NCBI GenBank assembly: GCA_964011275.1
Contig: CAXGOB010000078.1
Location: forward strand, 1-21,494
Direction of reading: 5' to 3'
Origin: UBA7328 sp002471345
Lineage (GTDB): Bacteria > Bacteroidota > Bacteroidia > Chitinophagales > Saprospiraceae
Length of the DNA: 21,494 nucleotides
In this document: positions 7,157-13,747 of the stretch, one piece after another
Layout of the letters: the number at the start of each line of letters is the position of its first letter
Numbering within the stretch: position 1 is the stretch's first letter
Notes under the pieces: model-generated
Databases searched by the model: none
What the model saw: only the letters and a program-made list of their open reading frames with translations
Told to the model about the DNA's origin: nothing
Program-made: the position numbers and the translations under genes

Positions 7157-7392
7157 TCGTCTGACCTTTCTAACAGTTTCTTAGATAAACCTTCCTTTAT
7201 ATCTATAACTTGTTCATTTTCAATCACACGAATGATGGTTTCATTTAAGGAGATTTCACGACCGAGCCAATACATTTTCTCCTGGAGCTTTTCAAGTTCC
7301 TTCTGATAAAACTCTAATTCTTTTTCCTTACGAAGCTTCTGTTCAATGATGTCCGTAAGTAAGATTAACTTTGCCTTTGGTGCTTCCTCCAT
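7153..7392 (-). CDS. small coiled-coil protein
   Basis: 79 aa. Residues about 14-45 form a strongly heptad-like coiled coil (IIEQKLRKEKELEFYQKEL, EKLQEKMYWLGREI), followed by a second amphipathic region. It starts at ATG 7392 with only a weak RBS and lies close to the micro-ORF at 7404-7529, so coupling is likely. Function unknown; perhaps a multimerising small protein. Confidence 0.65.
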   Translation of the reverse strand: MEEAPKAKLILLTDIIEQKLRKEKELEFYQKELEKLQEKMYWLGREISLNETIIRVIENEQVIDIKEGLSKKLLERSDE

Positions 7393-7403
7393 GTTGATCT
7401 ATT

Positions 7404-7529
7404 CTAAAAAAAGCCACGGCCAGGCATTGCCGTATCAATTAAAATAAGAAGTAGACCAAGCCATATGCCTGCAAAAATTACTTCACGAGGTCCCATTTTT
7501 GCGACCTTATTAAAAAACCTTTCAATCAT
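7404..7529 (-). CDS. 41-aa single-pass membrane micro-protein
   Basis: 41 aa: MIERFFNKVAKMGPR, then a hydrophobic helix of about residues 17-31 (VIFAGIWLGLLLILI), then a short polar tail ending in FF. A good AAGGGA ribosome site lies seven bases before ATG 7529. The short positively charged N-terminus before the helix suggests N-in orientation. It lies between DUF932 and the coiled-coil gene on the same strand. Very small proteins like this include holin- or envelope-acting types, but nothing specific is shown. Confidence 0.65.
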   Translation of the reverse strand: MIERFFNKVAKMGPREVIFAGIWLGLLLILIDTAMPGRGFF

Positions 7530-7552
7530 ATGTATCCCTTTCTAGGTTAGAG

Positions 7553-7576
7553 GGCCTTTTATTCAGGGAAAAGACC
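7553..7576 (-). other. RNA stem-loop after DUF932
   Basis: On the minus-strand transcript GGTCTTTT (7576-7569) pairs with AAAAGGCC (7560-7553), eight pairs with one G-T wobble and an 8-nt loop. An outer AGGTT/AACCT pair (7585-7581 with 7548-7544) could extend it. No U-run follows, so it is not a standard terminator. It could stabilise the DUF932 mRNA or be processed. Confidence 0.5.
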
Positions 7577-7591
7577 ATAAAACCTATCCTA

Positions 7592-8545
7592 TTATGCGTC
7601 TGCCATTTCCAGGGCAACATTTAGAGCATCAACCTTACGCTTGGCATTTGTACCAAACCATGCAGATGTCATCCGAGTATCGGCTGAACGGCCAAGCTCG
7701 TGATCAGTCATATAGGTGACTGCATTATATGCATTCCACCATGAGCCTGGGCGGAAGTGTGCGCCGGGCTGTGACTCTACGATGTCCATAGCACGTTGTG
7801 CTGTGCGAGACAATTCCTTGCCTTCCTTTTTTGACTCACCGAACACTTCAGCAAGGAATTTTTGAAGGTCAAATTTGTTGTATTGCTTAGAGCCAAGGAA
7901 GTTTGCAGCCTCTTCGAACTGACCAATCCGTGTGTGAGAGAGACCAAGGATCTCCTTTACACGCTGAGGATTAAATTCAGAACGGTGGTTAACCCGAACA
8001 CCAGGCATTCCTTTTTCGTTTAATGCCACAGTCAAAGTGTTATTGCAAACGACACGTTCCATTACGAACTTAACGTCGATTGATTTTCCGTATTGGTGTG
8101 GGTTTGAAAACAAAAGGTAGCCCTTTACGTCGTCACCGTTAAACAGTGAAAATCCATCACGAACATCAGCTAGGGCCCAGACAATTTGCCCGTCCTTTAG
8201 GGAGCCAGCTGTATCCATGATCATGTCACCATTTGAAACAAACTCTGTAAAGAAGTCAAACGCCTCTGCATTTTGAACCGGATTCCATCCAGGACCAACC
8301 TGGGTTAGGATTTTACTATCGCTTGAGCGTACGAGAGCTTGTGTACCAGTCGCAACATTATCCCCTTTATAGCGAATAAATGTGTCAACCTTTTCGACTT
8401 CCCAGTCAAGACCAGCTGCTTCCATCATCATTTGTGGAGTCATAAAGTCGTGTACGGGGGTGCCAAGACCGTGCCAAGGCTTGCCTTTTGATTCACGGTA
8501 TGCCATTTGAGCCTGGCCAGCTATAATTTCAAGATTGTGTGCCAT
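7592..8545 (-). CDS. DUF932 family phage/plasmid protein
   Basis: 317 aa, the usual length for DUF932 (also called the phage/plasmid-like TIGR03299 family). Recognisable blocks: GKPWHGLGTPV at about 21-31, LDWEVEKVDTFIRY, the Q.GP.W.PVQN.EAF.FF region at about 87-103, NPHQYGKSIDVKF, RVVCNNTLTVAL and a C-terminal GSWWNAYNAVTYMTDH. The function of the family is unknown; some members sit beside recombination or anti-restriction genes. Starts at ATG 8545 with GAGGAGA-type RBS, first gene behind promoter 8584-8612, so likely an early product made in quantity. Confidence 0.9.
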   Translation of the reverse strand: MAHNLEIIAGQAQMAYRESKGKPWHGLGTPVHDFMTPQMMMEAAGLDWEVEKVDTFIRYKGDNVATGTQALVRSSDSKILTQVGPGWNPVQNAEAFDFFTEFVSNGDMIMDTAGSLKDGQIVWALADVRDGFSLFNGDDVKGYLLFSNPHQYGKSIDVKFVMERVVCNNTLTVALNEKGMPGVRVNHRSEFNPQRVKEILGLSHTRIGQFEEAANFLGSKQYNKFDLQKFLAEVFGESKKEGKELSRTAQRAMDIVESQPGAHFRPGSWWNAYNAVTYMTDHELGRSADTRMTSAWFGTNAKRKVDALNVALEMADA

Positions 8546-8583
8546 GATGTAATCTCCTCAAGTTTATTAATCATCATATAAGT

Positions 8584-8612
8584 AATATATATCATTTAAA
8601 AGCAAATGTCAA
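8584..8612 (-). promoter_or_regulatory. sigma70-type early promoter P3
   Basis: TTGACA at 8612-8607, 17-bp spacer, TATATT at 8589-8584. The upstream A-run ending in ATGG is shared with the other cassettes. It reads into DUF932 and probably through the long block including the Kdo genes, since no terminator was found between. Confidence 0.85.
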
Positions 8613-8638
8613 CCATTTTTTGCTTTTATTTTTAAAAA

Positions 8639-9019
8639 TTATGCCGCAGATGCAGCAAGGTTCATTTCAACTTCCTCATAACCAGCCTTACCATAAACCT
8701 CACGGACAAACCATGCCTCTCCATCAAACAAGTATAGATATTCAGAGCCACAGTAATCTGCAGCTTCGTCAAAGAAATGCTGAGGGGAATCGTATTGAAC
8801 GGAAGGATCATTATGAACGGAATCAACTACAGATTCGTACAGATTATCCTTAAGGCTTGAAAGATAACCTGCTTCGGCAACAGCTTTTGCCTTTTCGGGT
8901 GTGTTGTAGTTCTCAACAAGCATTTTTCCGTTGTACGAAAGATAACCGTCGTAATGACAATATGTAGCTGTTACAGTTCCGTCTTCGTTGTGGTTTGCAA
9001 TCATTGATGAAGTACCCAT
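8639..9019 (-). CDS. conserved 'MGTSSMI' phage protein
   Basis: 126 aa. The N-terminus MGTSSMIANHNEDGTVTATYCHYDGYLSYNGKML follows the pattern 'MGTRS.I......G....Y.H.DGY...NG..L' of a widespread phage and bacterial small protein of unknown function. It has GYLSSLK at 71-77 and an AWFVREVYGKAGYEEV end. ATG 9019 has CAGGAGA upstream. It stands alone behind P4, so it is a single-gene early unit. Confidence 0.85.
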   Translation of the reverse strand: MGTSSMIANHNEDGTVTATYCHYDGYLSYNGKMLVENYNTPEKAKAVAEAGYLSSLKDNLYESVVDSVHNDPSVQYDSPQHFFDEAADYCGSEYLYLFDGEAWFVREVYGKAGYEEVEMNLAASAA

Positions 9020-9057
9020 GGTTTATCTCCTGTGTGTGTTTTAAACCTTATATAACT

Positions 9058-9085
9058 AATATACACCATCTAGAGTAAATGTCAA
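9058..9085 (-). promoter_or_regulatory. sigma70-type early promoter P4
   Basis: TTGACA at 9085-9080, 16-bp spacer, TATATT at 9063-9058, with the shared AT-rich tract and ATGG upstream. The flanks are very close to P1 and P5, including most of the spacer. It drives the gene starting at 9019. Confidence 0.85.
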
Positions 9086-9104
9086 CCATTTTTTTACATT
9101 TATT

Positions 9105-9353
9105 TTAACTTTTTTTGTAATTAATGTCCACTTGCTCCATTATGTACGATCCTACTGGTAGCTTCCATGCTTCCATCAGTTTTACATACATTTCCGGCTT
9201 AAGAGTAACTACATCGAACGTTTGAGACTTTTCGTTCCATTGCCTAATATGGCAATAATCTTCATATAAGAGAACTGCAACATCGTCGAGCTCATCAGTA
9301 TCATCCATTATGGTGATTAATGTCTCATCGTCCTCCATCTCTATAGTAAACAT
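9105..9353 (-). CDS. small acidic conserved phage protein
   Basis: 82 aa beginning MFTIEMEDDETLITIMDDTDE, with a YEDYCHIRQWNEKSQTFDVV block at about 30-49 and a WKLPVGSYIMEQ block near the end. I recognise the family from T4-like cyanophages and marine phages, function unknown. Strongly acidic N-terminus. AAGGAG precedes the start ATG 9353. It is the last gene of the block led by promoter 11468-11495. Confidence 0.75.
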   Translation of the reverse strand: MFTIEMEDDETLITIMDDTDELDDVAVLLYEDYCHIRQWNEKSQTFDVVTLKPEMYVKLMEAWKLPVGSYIMEQVDINYKKS

Positions 9354-9356
9354 TCA

Positions 9357-9677
9357 TTACTTCTCCTTGTACCATTTTTCATACACATACTTTATCTTAT
9401 ATTTTTCTGGGTGTGTGTGAATCCATTGGCCCGTGGAAGGATCAAAGTGTTTTTTAAACCAGTTATCTAGTTTTCTATTTCCTGTATTAATATCAAGATT
9501 TACTAGTTGGCATTTTTCATCAAATTCAGCATCTGACATAACGCTGTTATTATCAATTTCATAAGCATATGCTGCTACACAAAGTTTTGTACGAAGTCGA
9601 ATTTCCTTTTCCTTGGCCGAACCCCAAGGTGTTTTTGCTGGAGCATCTGACTCATCAAAGAACTGCTCAAGACTCAT
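9357..9677 (-). CDS. phage protein with a DNA-ligase Ia-like segment
   Basis: 106 aa. The segment VAAYAYEIDNNSVMSDAEFDEKCQLV at about 34-59 resembles the 'Y.YYV.D.P.ISDAEYD.L...L' helix pair of domain Ia of NAD-dependent DNA ligases, which binds the NMN half of NAD. The adenylation Lys motif of a ligase is absent and the protein is far too short to be a ligase, so it would be a stand-alone piece or a look-alike. The second half (DNWFKKHFDPSTGQWIHTHP) is a block seen in other phage proteins. Start ATG 9677 on TAATG. Confidence 0.65.
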   Translation of the reverse strand: MSLEQFFDESDAPAKTPWGSAKEKEIRLRTKLCVAAYAYEIDNNSVMSDAEFDEKCQLVNLDINTGNRKLDNWFKKHFDPSTGQWIHTHPEKYKIKYVYEKWYKEK

Positions 9678-10060
9678 TAGTGTATCGTGTCATTATAAGT
9701 TTCCAATCCTTCTAGCATATCAAATGTATGATCGCCATAACCTGCTTTTATAATATCAATTAGATCTGGATCATCAAGGTCAGTATCGACCGGCTGAGCA
9801 CTTAGCCCTACGTCCTTCACATCGAAAAAAGCATCACGGATAAATTGTTCAGCCTCTTCTTTACTGTCAAATGATTCAGCATCTGTTACTCCAAATGGAT
9901 TGTGTTTGGCAAATAAAGCATACGATCTAGGATCTTCCTTGAGCATATTTACTTTACCTTCCAAAATAGCCTTTGGCTCTATAAAATCCTGCATTGAATA
10001 AGATCCTAAAAACACACCAAGTTTATTATCTATGAGTATGTACCTAGTTTTTTTAGCCAT
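9677..10060 (-). CDS. hypothetical protein
   Basis: 127 aa, acidic toward the C-terminus (DTDLDDPDLIDIIKAGYG). Starts MAKKTRYILIDNKLGVFLGSYSM, with EAEQFIRDAFFDVKDV as a helical part. It overlaps the upstream gene by 8 nt and its stop overlaps the next start (TAATG). No recognised domain; function unknown. Confidence 0.7.
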   Translation of the reverse strand: MAKKTRYILIDNKLGVFLGSYSMQDFIEPKAILEGKVNMLKEDPRSYALFAKHNPFGVTDAESFDSKEEAEQFIRDAFFDVKDVGLSAQPVDTDLDDPDLIDIIKAGYGDHTFDMLEGLETYNDTIH

Positions 10061-10622
10061 TTAACCCCTTATAACCTTCCCACCAATTGGGTGCCGACCT
10101 GCCTTTTTCCCATTTGGCAAAAGGTTTGGCCATATGATAGTAGTTCCTGTAGGCTTGTACTGGATTACCTTCTACTTTGCAATCTGGAAAGTGGCTCATA
10201 GCCTGAGGGAATTCAGTGAGGCCCAAACTAGGAATATTGCTTGGAGGTGCTTTAAGAACCTCACGAAGTTTATTTATAGTCATGTGGTTCTTTCCATATC
10301 TAAACTCAAACTCCTCAGCAAGAGCAACAAAGTGTTTGTAATGCCAAATATAGTTTTCCTTTGATTCCATAGACCATACAGTACAGGGATGATAGTGATG
10401 AACAGCCTTATAAAGAACGGCTTCGAGGTTGCTGTTGGGATGGACAAAGTATTTTACCATACGCTTACCAGATTTAGATCTACGCAATTCCATCTGCCCG
10501 TCCAGCATTCGATGTGCTGTTGACAGCATCTGGCCTGACTCAACAACCATTTTTGAAGAGTGTTTATCACAAACACTTTGTGCTGAAATGACGGGGCACA
10601 TATCAGTTACAAAAATATTCAT
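10053..10622 (-). CDS. conserved phage protein of the MNIFV..CDKH family
   Basis: 189 aa from ATG 10622 (MNIFVTDMCPVISAQSVCDKHSSKM), with GGAG six bases upstream; the longer ATG 10634 is possible. Family features: SGQMLSTAHRML, HYHPCTVWSMESKENYIWHYKHFVAL at about 75-100, and RNYYHMAKPFAKWEKG near the end. It is common in T4-like and other large phages, in some cases labelled as a pyrimidine-dimer glycosylase-like protein, but I cannot confirm that activity here. The upstream 35-aa ORF overlaps its start by ATGA. Confidence 0.8.
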   Translation of the reverse strand: MNIFVTDMCPVISAQSVCDKHSSKMVVESGQMLSTAHRMLDGQMELRRSKSGKRMVKYFVHPNSNLEAVLYKAVHHYHPCTVWSMESKENYIWHYKHFVALAEEFEFRYGKNHMTINKLREVLKAPPSNIPSLGLTEFPQAMSHFPDCKVEGNPVQAYRNYYHMAKPFAKWEKGRSAPNWWEGYKGLNG

Positions 10623-10726
10623 AATTGTCTCCATATTACCTTTATATAATGAGCGTCAAGAATATCTCTATATTCCATAGCATCAAGCACACAGTCAAAT
10701 TTTTTGCCGTTTATAATATATGTCAT
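10619..10726 (-). CDS. 35-aa micro-protein, translationally coupled
   Basis: 35 aa: MTYIINGKKFDCVLDAME then YRDILDAHYIKVIWRQL. Both ends use the ATGA overlap seen across the phage: start on the stop of the 45-aa gene, stop on the start of the next gene. No own RBS is seen, so it depends on coupling. No domain. Real status is supported by this perfect packing more than by its sequence. Confidence 0.55.
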   Translation of the reverse strand: MTYIINGKKFDCVLDAMEYRDILDAHYIKVIWRQL

Positions 10727-10860
10727 TTATTTAACATACGCATGCAAGTAAAGATTGAATTTTCATTCAAACAATCAGTCCAAATGTGAATCAGATACCA
10801 ACCAAATAATACAAGCCCAATTGCCGCAGCTGTGCCATAAATTACTTTCTGTGTCATCAT
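10723..10860 (-). CDS. 45-aa membrane micro-protein
   Basis: 45 aa starting at ATG 10860 (ATG 10857 is the alternative) with AAGGAG upstream. One hydrophobic helix (VIYGTAAAIGLVLFGWYLI, about 6-24) is followed by a short polar tail with two cysteines (TDCLNENS and FTCMRM). TAATG couples it to the gene upstream. Envelope location is inferred; function unknown. Confidence 0.65.
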   Translation of the reverse strand: MMTQKVIYGTAAAIGLVLFGWYLIHIWTDCLNENSIFTCMRMLNK

Positions 10861-11090
10861 TACCACTCCTTAAAGTTACCGGCGATTTCATTATCATCAT
10901 AGCCGGTTTTATATGCCATAATTTCCTCTGCTGTCATGTCATCAATCATAACAGCATCTGATAGGTATGATGAACCTTTAAAATAGTGAGGATTAAACCC
11001 ACGGCCGTAATAACTATCAGCCGTTCCTCTATCATAAGGCCCACCATGCCGCTGATCAAAGTCCACGAAGCATCTCTGCTTTGTACACAT
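10860..11090 (-). CDS. conserved HGGPYDRG phage protein
   Basis: 76 aa if it starts at ATG 11090, which has AAAGG six bases upstream but overlaps the previous gene by 35 nt. The GTG at 11066 (starting MDFDQRHGG) would overlap by only 11 nt and matches where I recall the family beginning. Core block DQRHGGPYDRGTADSYYGRG then FNPHYFKG and a MTAEEIMAYKTGYDDNE tail, the pattern of a small widespread phage protein of unknown function. Confidence 0.75.
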   Translation of the reverse strand: MCTKQRCFVDFDQRHGGPYDRGTADSYYGRGFNPHYFKGSSYLSDAVMIDDMTAEEIMAYKTGYDDNEIAGNFKEW

Positions 11091-11217
11091 CAAATGCCTT
11101 TGTTACAGTCATGTTTTCATCCATGCCTGCTTCCATTGCATCAAGTAGCCAACCAAGGGGTTTGCCATAGAATTGAGCCCGACGTTGTAGTACGGTCATT
11201 GCACCTTTAATTTTCAT
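11056..11217 (-). CDS. 53-aa small helical protein
   Basis: 53 aa: MKIKGAMTVLQRRAQFYGKP, LGWLLDAMEAGMDENMTV and a helical end FDVYKAEMLRGL. Starts at ATG 11217, overlapping the upstream gene by 11 nt, and overlaps the next gene. An AGAGGA-type RBS lies in the upstream gene. Basic N-terminal half. Function unknown. Confidence 0.6.
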   Translation of the reverse strand: MKIKGAMTVLQRRAQFYGKPLGWLLDAMEAGMDENMTVTKAFDVYKAEMLRGL

Positions 11218-11434
11218 AATCATTTTCCTCTTCGATAGTCACTTTATACATTTTGCCATTTAAATCAGAGACGTGGATTGTCTTTTTAGTAGACAAGAAA
11301 TAGCCTTCAGTAAGATGTAGATCCATTTTGACAGGGCCCACCTCACCTACTTTAGTATAGGGTCTGTTTGCACGGATATCAAATTCCAGACCATGCTTTA
11401 TTCGGTCTGCTATATAGTCACAAAAAACCAACAT
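11207..11434 (-). CDS. small hypothetical protein, first of an early block
   Basis: 75 aa beginning MLVFCDYIADRIKHGLEFDIR. Later parts are beta-rich: VKMDLHLTEGYFLSTKKTIHV and LNGKMYKVTIEEEN. ATG 11434 has AAAAGG seven bases upstream and sits directly behind promoter 11468-11495. No recognised domain; function unknown. Confidence 0.7.
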   Translation of the reverse strand: MLVFCDYIADRIKHGLEFDIRANRPYTKVGEVGPVKMDLHLTEGYFLSTKKTIHVSDLNGKMYKVTIEEENDYEN

Positions 11435-11466
11435 TGTAAAACCTTTTCATTAATGTGTTATAATAC

Positions 11467-11515
11467 TAATATATACCATCTTGAGCAAATGTCAACCATT
11501 TATTTGCATTTATTT
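11467..11515 (-). repeat. 49-bp direct repeat carrying a promoter, copy B
   Basis: Identical to 3415-3463 in the same orientation, 8 kb apart. Identity covers the upstream AT-rich tract, -35, spacer and -10. Recent duplication by recombination or gene conversion, or strong selection, could explain it. Confidence 0.85.
11468..11495 (-). promoter_or_regulatory. sigma70-type early promoter P5
   Basis: TTGACA at 11495-11490, 16-bp spacer, TATATT at 11473-11468. It is part of the 49-bp stretch identical to P1. It drives the block of small genes from 11434 down to 9105. Confidence 0.85.
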
Positions 11516-11523
11516 TAACTTTT

Positions 11524-11745
11524 TTAAAACCACCATCTGTATATACCAATGGAGTCAATAAGTATGAAAAATCCATTCTGTACTATCATAGGATTGTCCT
11601 TAAGTCTTAGAAACAAAAAGAACAGTATAATGTGCCCAGTAAAGAAGAGAATAAATCCAATCTTTGAAATGGCAATGTTAAGAGATAAGAGGGTTCCTGC
11701 TGTGAGGAACATTGCTGTTGCAATCCATTTTAGTGCTTGTATCAT
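11524..11745 (-). CDS. small membrane protein with about three transmembrane segments
   Basis: 73 aa with three hydrophobic segments: about 5-22 (LKWIATAMFLTAGTLLSL), 27-46 (SKIGFILFFTGHIILFFLF) and 54-70. The C-terminal FFILIDSIGIYRWWF resembles the 'N..GIYRW' end seen in small phage and bacterial membrane proteins with a PnuC/SWEET-like look. ATG 11745 overlaps the exonuclease stop (ATGA). Function unknown; a transport role is only a suggestion. Confidence 0.7.
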   Translation of the reverse strand: MIQALKWIATAMFLTAGTLLSLNIAISKIGFILFFTGHIILFFLFLRLKDNPMIVQNGFFILIDSIGIYRWWF

Positions 11746-12401
11746 AATTCATCAAACTTTTTCCGTACTGCTAAAAAGTGCTCCAGGTAGTCGAAAGTGT
11801 TAATTTTAAAAACTTGAGGCTCATTATCATCCACTGCAATCAGAATAACTGCTTGTTTGATTGGCACCCCAGTTCGTTCAAAAAATGCAGCGGCATAAAA
11901 GGATGCTTGCATAAAGTAATTTTGAATTTGATTTATCTTTTTAGGTCGGCGAGATGTTTTAAAATCAATTACTGATAATTCTCCATCCCATTCAGCGATA
12001 CAGTCAACCTGTCCGGCAGTCTTGAGTTTATCGCTGTATAGAAATGCCTCTTGGAACCAGATGTTATTGATGCTTTCATCAATGATTGGTTTGATTTGAT
12101 TGAACATAAACAGATTGGCGGGCTGTTGTTTGCCTTTCCAATCATCTACATTATCAATATAGTCCTCAGCTAGTTTATGAACTGCAGTGCCACGACCGGC
12201 AGCCTGACGAGAGATCTTATTGGCTTCCTCGGCACCAACCCGTGCTCTCCAAGCCTGAATTGCTTCTTTACTTAGAATTGACAGCACTGTGGTAATTGAG
12301 GGATAAGCTTCACCCTCTGGTGTAAAGTATTTGCGACCAGCCTCGGTGGTCTTTCGTTCGATTTTAGGTAAAACTATACCGTGGTTCACGTGATTAAACA
12401 T
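11742..12401 (-). CDS. PD-(D/E)XK exonuclease (MGME1/Cas4/YqaJ-like)
   Basis: 219 aa, a DNA exonuclease of the PD-(D/E)XK superfamily. Visible: PSITTVLSIL at 34-43, GRGTAVHKLAEDYID at 69-83 (with H75), E118, QVDCIAEW at 131-138 with D133, and VIDFKTS at 144-150 with D146 and K148, followed by QIQNYFMQASFYAAAFF with the usual Gln-Tyr near the end. The likely role is DNA end processing in phage recombination or host DNA degradation. It is headed by promoter 12426-12454. Confidence 0.88.
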   Translation of the reverse strand: MFNHVNHGIVLPKIERKTTEAGRKYFTPEGEAYPSITTVLSILSKEAIQAWRARVGAEEANKISRQAAGRGTAVHKLAEDYIDNVDDWKGKQQPANLFMFNQIKPIIDESINNIWFQEAFLYSDKLKTAGQVDCIAEWDGELSVIDFKTSRRPKKINQIQNYFMQASFYAAAFFERTGVPIKQAVILIAVDDNEPQVFKINTFDYLEHFLAVRKKFDEL

Positions 12402-12425
12402 AATAAATTCCTCATTTCTTTACAT

Positions 12426-12454
12426 ATTATAACACAGTTAGGATGCCCTGTCAA
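12426..12454 (-). promoter_or_regulatory. sigma70-type early promoter P6 (perfect consensus)
   Basis: TTGACA at 12454-12449, 17-bp spacer, TATAAT at 12431-12426: the textbook strong consensus. It shares the upstream AT-rich tract and ATGG, but the spacer differs from P1 and P5. It drives the exonuclease gene. Confidence 0.9.
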
Positions 12455-12457
12455 CCA

Positions 12458-12667
12458 TTATTTTGCATTTATTTTAACTTTTTTCTCCCAAGCCTCATCA
12501 AACCCATCAGATCTATAGAAGCCATCGGTATTTCCCCACAATCGGTTAAAATATGAATCAGCACACCCCAGTGCCGTTTTTTCATCTACATTCAGATGGC
12601 CTTTAATCATCCAAAAGAGACGATATGCTTCTTTAATGGTTACTTGGGTGGGCGGTGTGTTGTTCAT
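12458..12667 (-). CDS. small hypothetical protein
   Basis: 69 aa, starting MNNTPPTQVTIKEAYRLFWM, with ALGCADSYFNRLWGNTDGF and a WEKKVKINAK tail. The RBS GGAG lies eight bases before ATG 12667. Its stop and last codons run into the AT-rich part of the P6 cassette. Last gene of the PhoH/structural block; function unknown. Confidence 0.6.
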   Translation of the reverse strand: MNNTPPTQVTIKEAYRLFWMIKGHLNVDEKTALGCADSYFNRLWGNTDGFYRSDGFDEAWEKKVKINAK

Positions 12668-12730
12668 TAATTAGACTCCACTGTAACTGATTGCTTCTGT
12701 TCTGTGTTGTCAGTGTGTGTCTTCTTTAGT

Positions 12731-13051
12731 CTAGCCGCCGCAACGGACCAGAGGGGTCCCGGAAATAATGGTACCCATATCAGCTGAGTCTCCTATCCTT
12801 GCAACAGGACGACCAAAAGCTTTAACAAAAAGTGAGCCAGCATTTACCTTTGCCGCATGAGGTATGCATACCTTCCCAGCTTTAATTGTATGAGAACCTA
12901 TGAGATCGCCTGGGCAAGATATGGGCTGTCCTGCTGCAAGTACTGCTGACTGAAATGCACCGGCAATATTTGCAGTAGCACTACAAGTGTGTCCTGTTGC
13001 TATTCTATCTGGCGTGCCGGGAGCGATTGCCCATCTTGCTACTGGTCTCAT
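12731..13051 (-). CDS. PAAR-domain spike-tip protein
   Basis: 106 aa, PAAR-like. PAAR proteins form the pointed metal-stabilised tip of the tail spike in T4-like phages and type VI secretion. Features: glycine-rich repeats, GHTCSAT (H21, C23), ISCPGDLIGSH (C46, H54), CIPHAA (C62, H65), then RPVARIGDSADMGTIISG at 81-98 and a C-terminal LVRCGG. Such His and Cys residues would bind the metal at the tip. The start ATG 13051 overlaps the structural gene by 4 nt. Confidence 0.85.
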   Translation of the reverse strand: MRPVARWAIAPGTPDRIATGHTCSATANIAGAFQSAVLAAGQPISCPGDLIGSHTIKAGKVCIPHAAKVNAGSLFVKAFGRPVARIGDSADMGTIISGTPLVRCGG

Positions 13052-13740
13052 GGTCGTGCGTTATCCAATTCTGTTGGGTCTATGCCTGTGTTTGCCAACA
13101 AATACTTGAGCTCGGTTGTTGATGTAAATGTATTACTTGTGTCAAACGGAGCATCAGTATTTGCATATTCGTTAAGCAAAGCATCATCAGTTGGTGGGAT
13201 AGATTGATCAAGACTATTTATGAAACCAGGAAGTGCATTTTGTACATTCCACACATAATTTTGAGTATAGTTCGGACCAACTGATGTTGTTGTTGGAGAT
13301 CCTTCATCAAGATATTCATACGATAAAGTAAACGAATATGAACCACTTACCTCTTCCTGGGATGGTGTAGTCCAGGAACTCAAAATGTAATCTTCTTTAT
13401 TTGTCAAGAGTTCCCACTCACCAGGTGTCAAAGTGGTAACTGTTTCACTTTCATAGCCAGTAGGATATTGAGTCAATACATATGCTTCACCAGGAAAGAT
13501 TGTATATGCCGGATCTCTTGTTATCCATATCTGATTATTACTTACTGCTGTAGCAGAAACCCAGTCTGGTTTGCTATTTACTGTAATACCAAGATAGCCT
13601 GTAGCATCTGGCTGTGTAAATGATACTACATACGAAAAGTTTTCATTCCCAAATATTTCCGGAAATTCAGTGAGTGGATCCGGATCTCCCAGATCCACTA
13701 CTGTATAATTATTACCACCTGCAATTACATAATCTACCAT
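13048..13740 (-). CDS. probable virion structural protein next to PAAR
   Basis: 230 aa, rich in Thr, Ser, Asn, Pro, Tyr and aromatic residues with a beta-sandwich look; no signal peptide. SGSYSFTLSYEYLDEGSPTT at about 131-150 reads like an immunoglobulin-like strand pair. The C-terminus is looser, with acidic and Asn-rich runs. Translational coupling to the PAAR gene points to a baseplate, spike-tip or tail-fibre-associated role. No known family is recognised. Confidence 0.7.
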   Translation of the reverse strand: MVDYVIAGGNNYTVVDLGDPDPLTEFPEIFGNENFSYVVSFTQPDATGYLGITVNSKPDWVSATAVSNNQIWITRDPAYTIFPGEAYVLTQYPTGYESETVTTLTPGEWELLTNKEDYILSSWTTPSQEEVSGSYSFTLSYEYLDEGSPTTTSVGPNYTQNYVWNVQNALPGFINSLDQSIPPTDDALLNEYANTDAPFDTSNTFTSTTELKYLLANTGIDPTELDNARP

Positions 13741-13747
13741 ATTATCC

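Noticed and set aside
8375..8400. Further TTGACA-like site inside DUF932
   Set aside because: No -10 at a proper spacing was found.
10271..10278. Minus-strand TATAAATA inside the MNIFV gene
   Set aside because: It is within a coding region with no hairpin or gene start nearby; likely chance in AT-rich sequence.
10634..10660. TTGACG/TAATAT pair in the 35-aa gene region
   Set aside because: The -35 is imperfect, the spacer is 15 bp and no conserved upstream tract is present.
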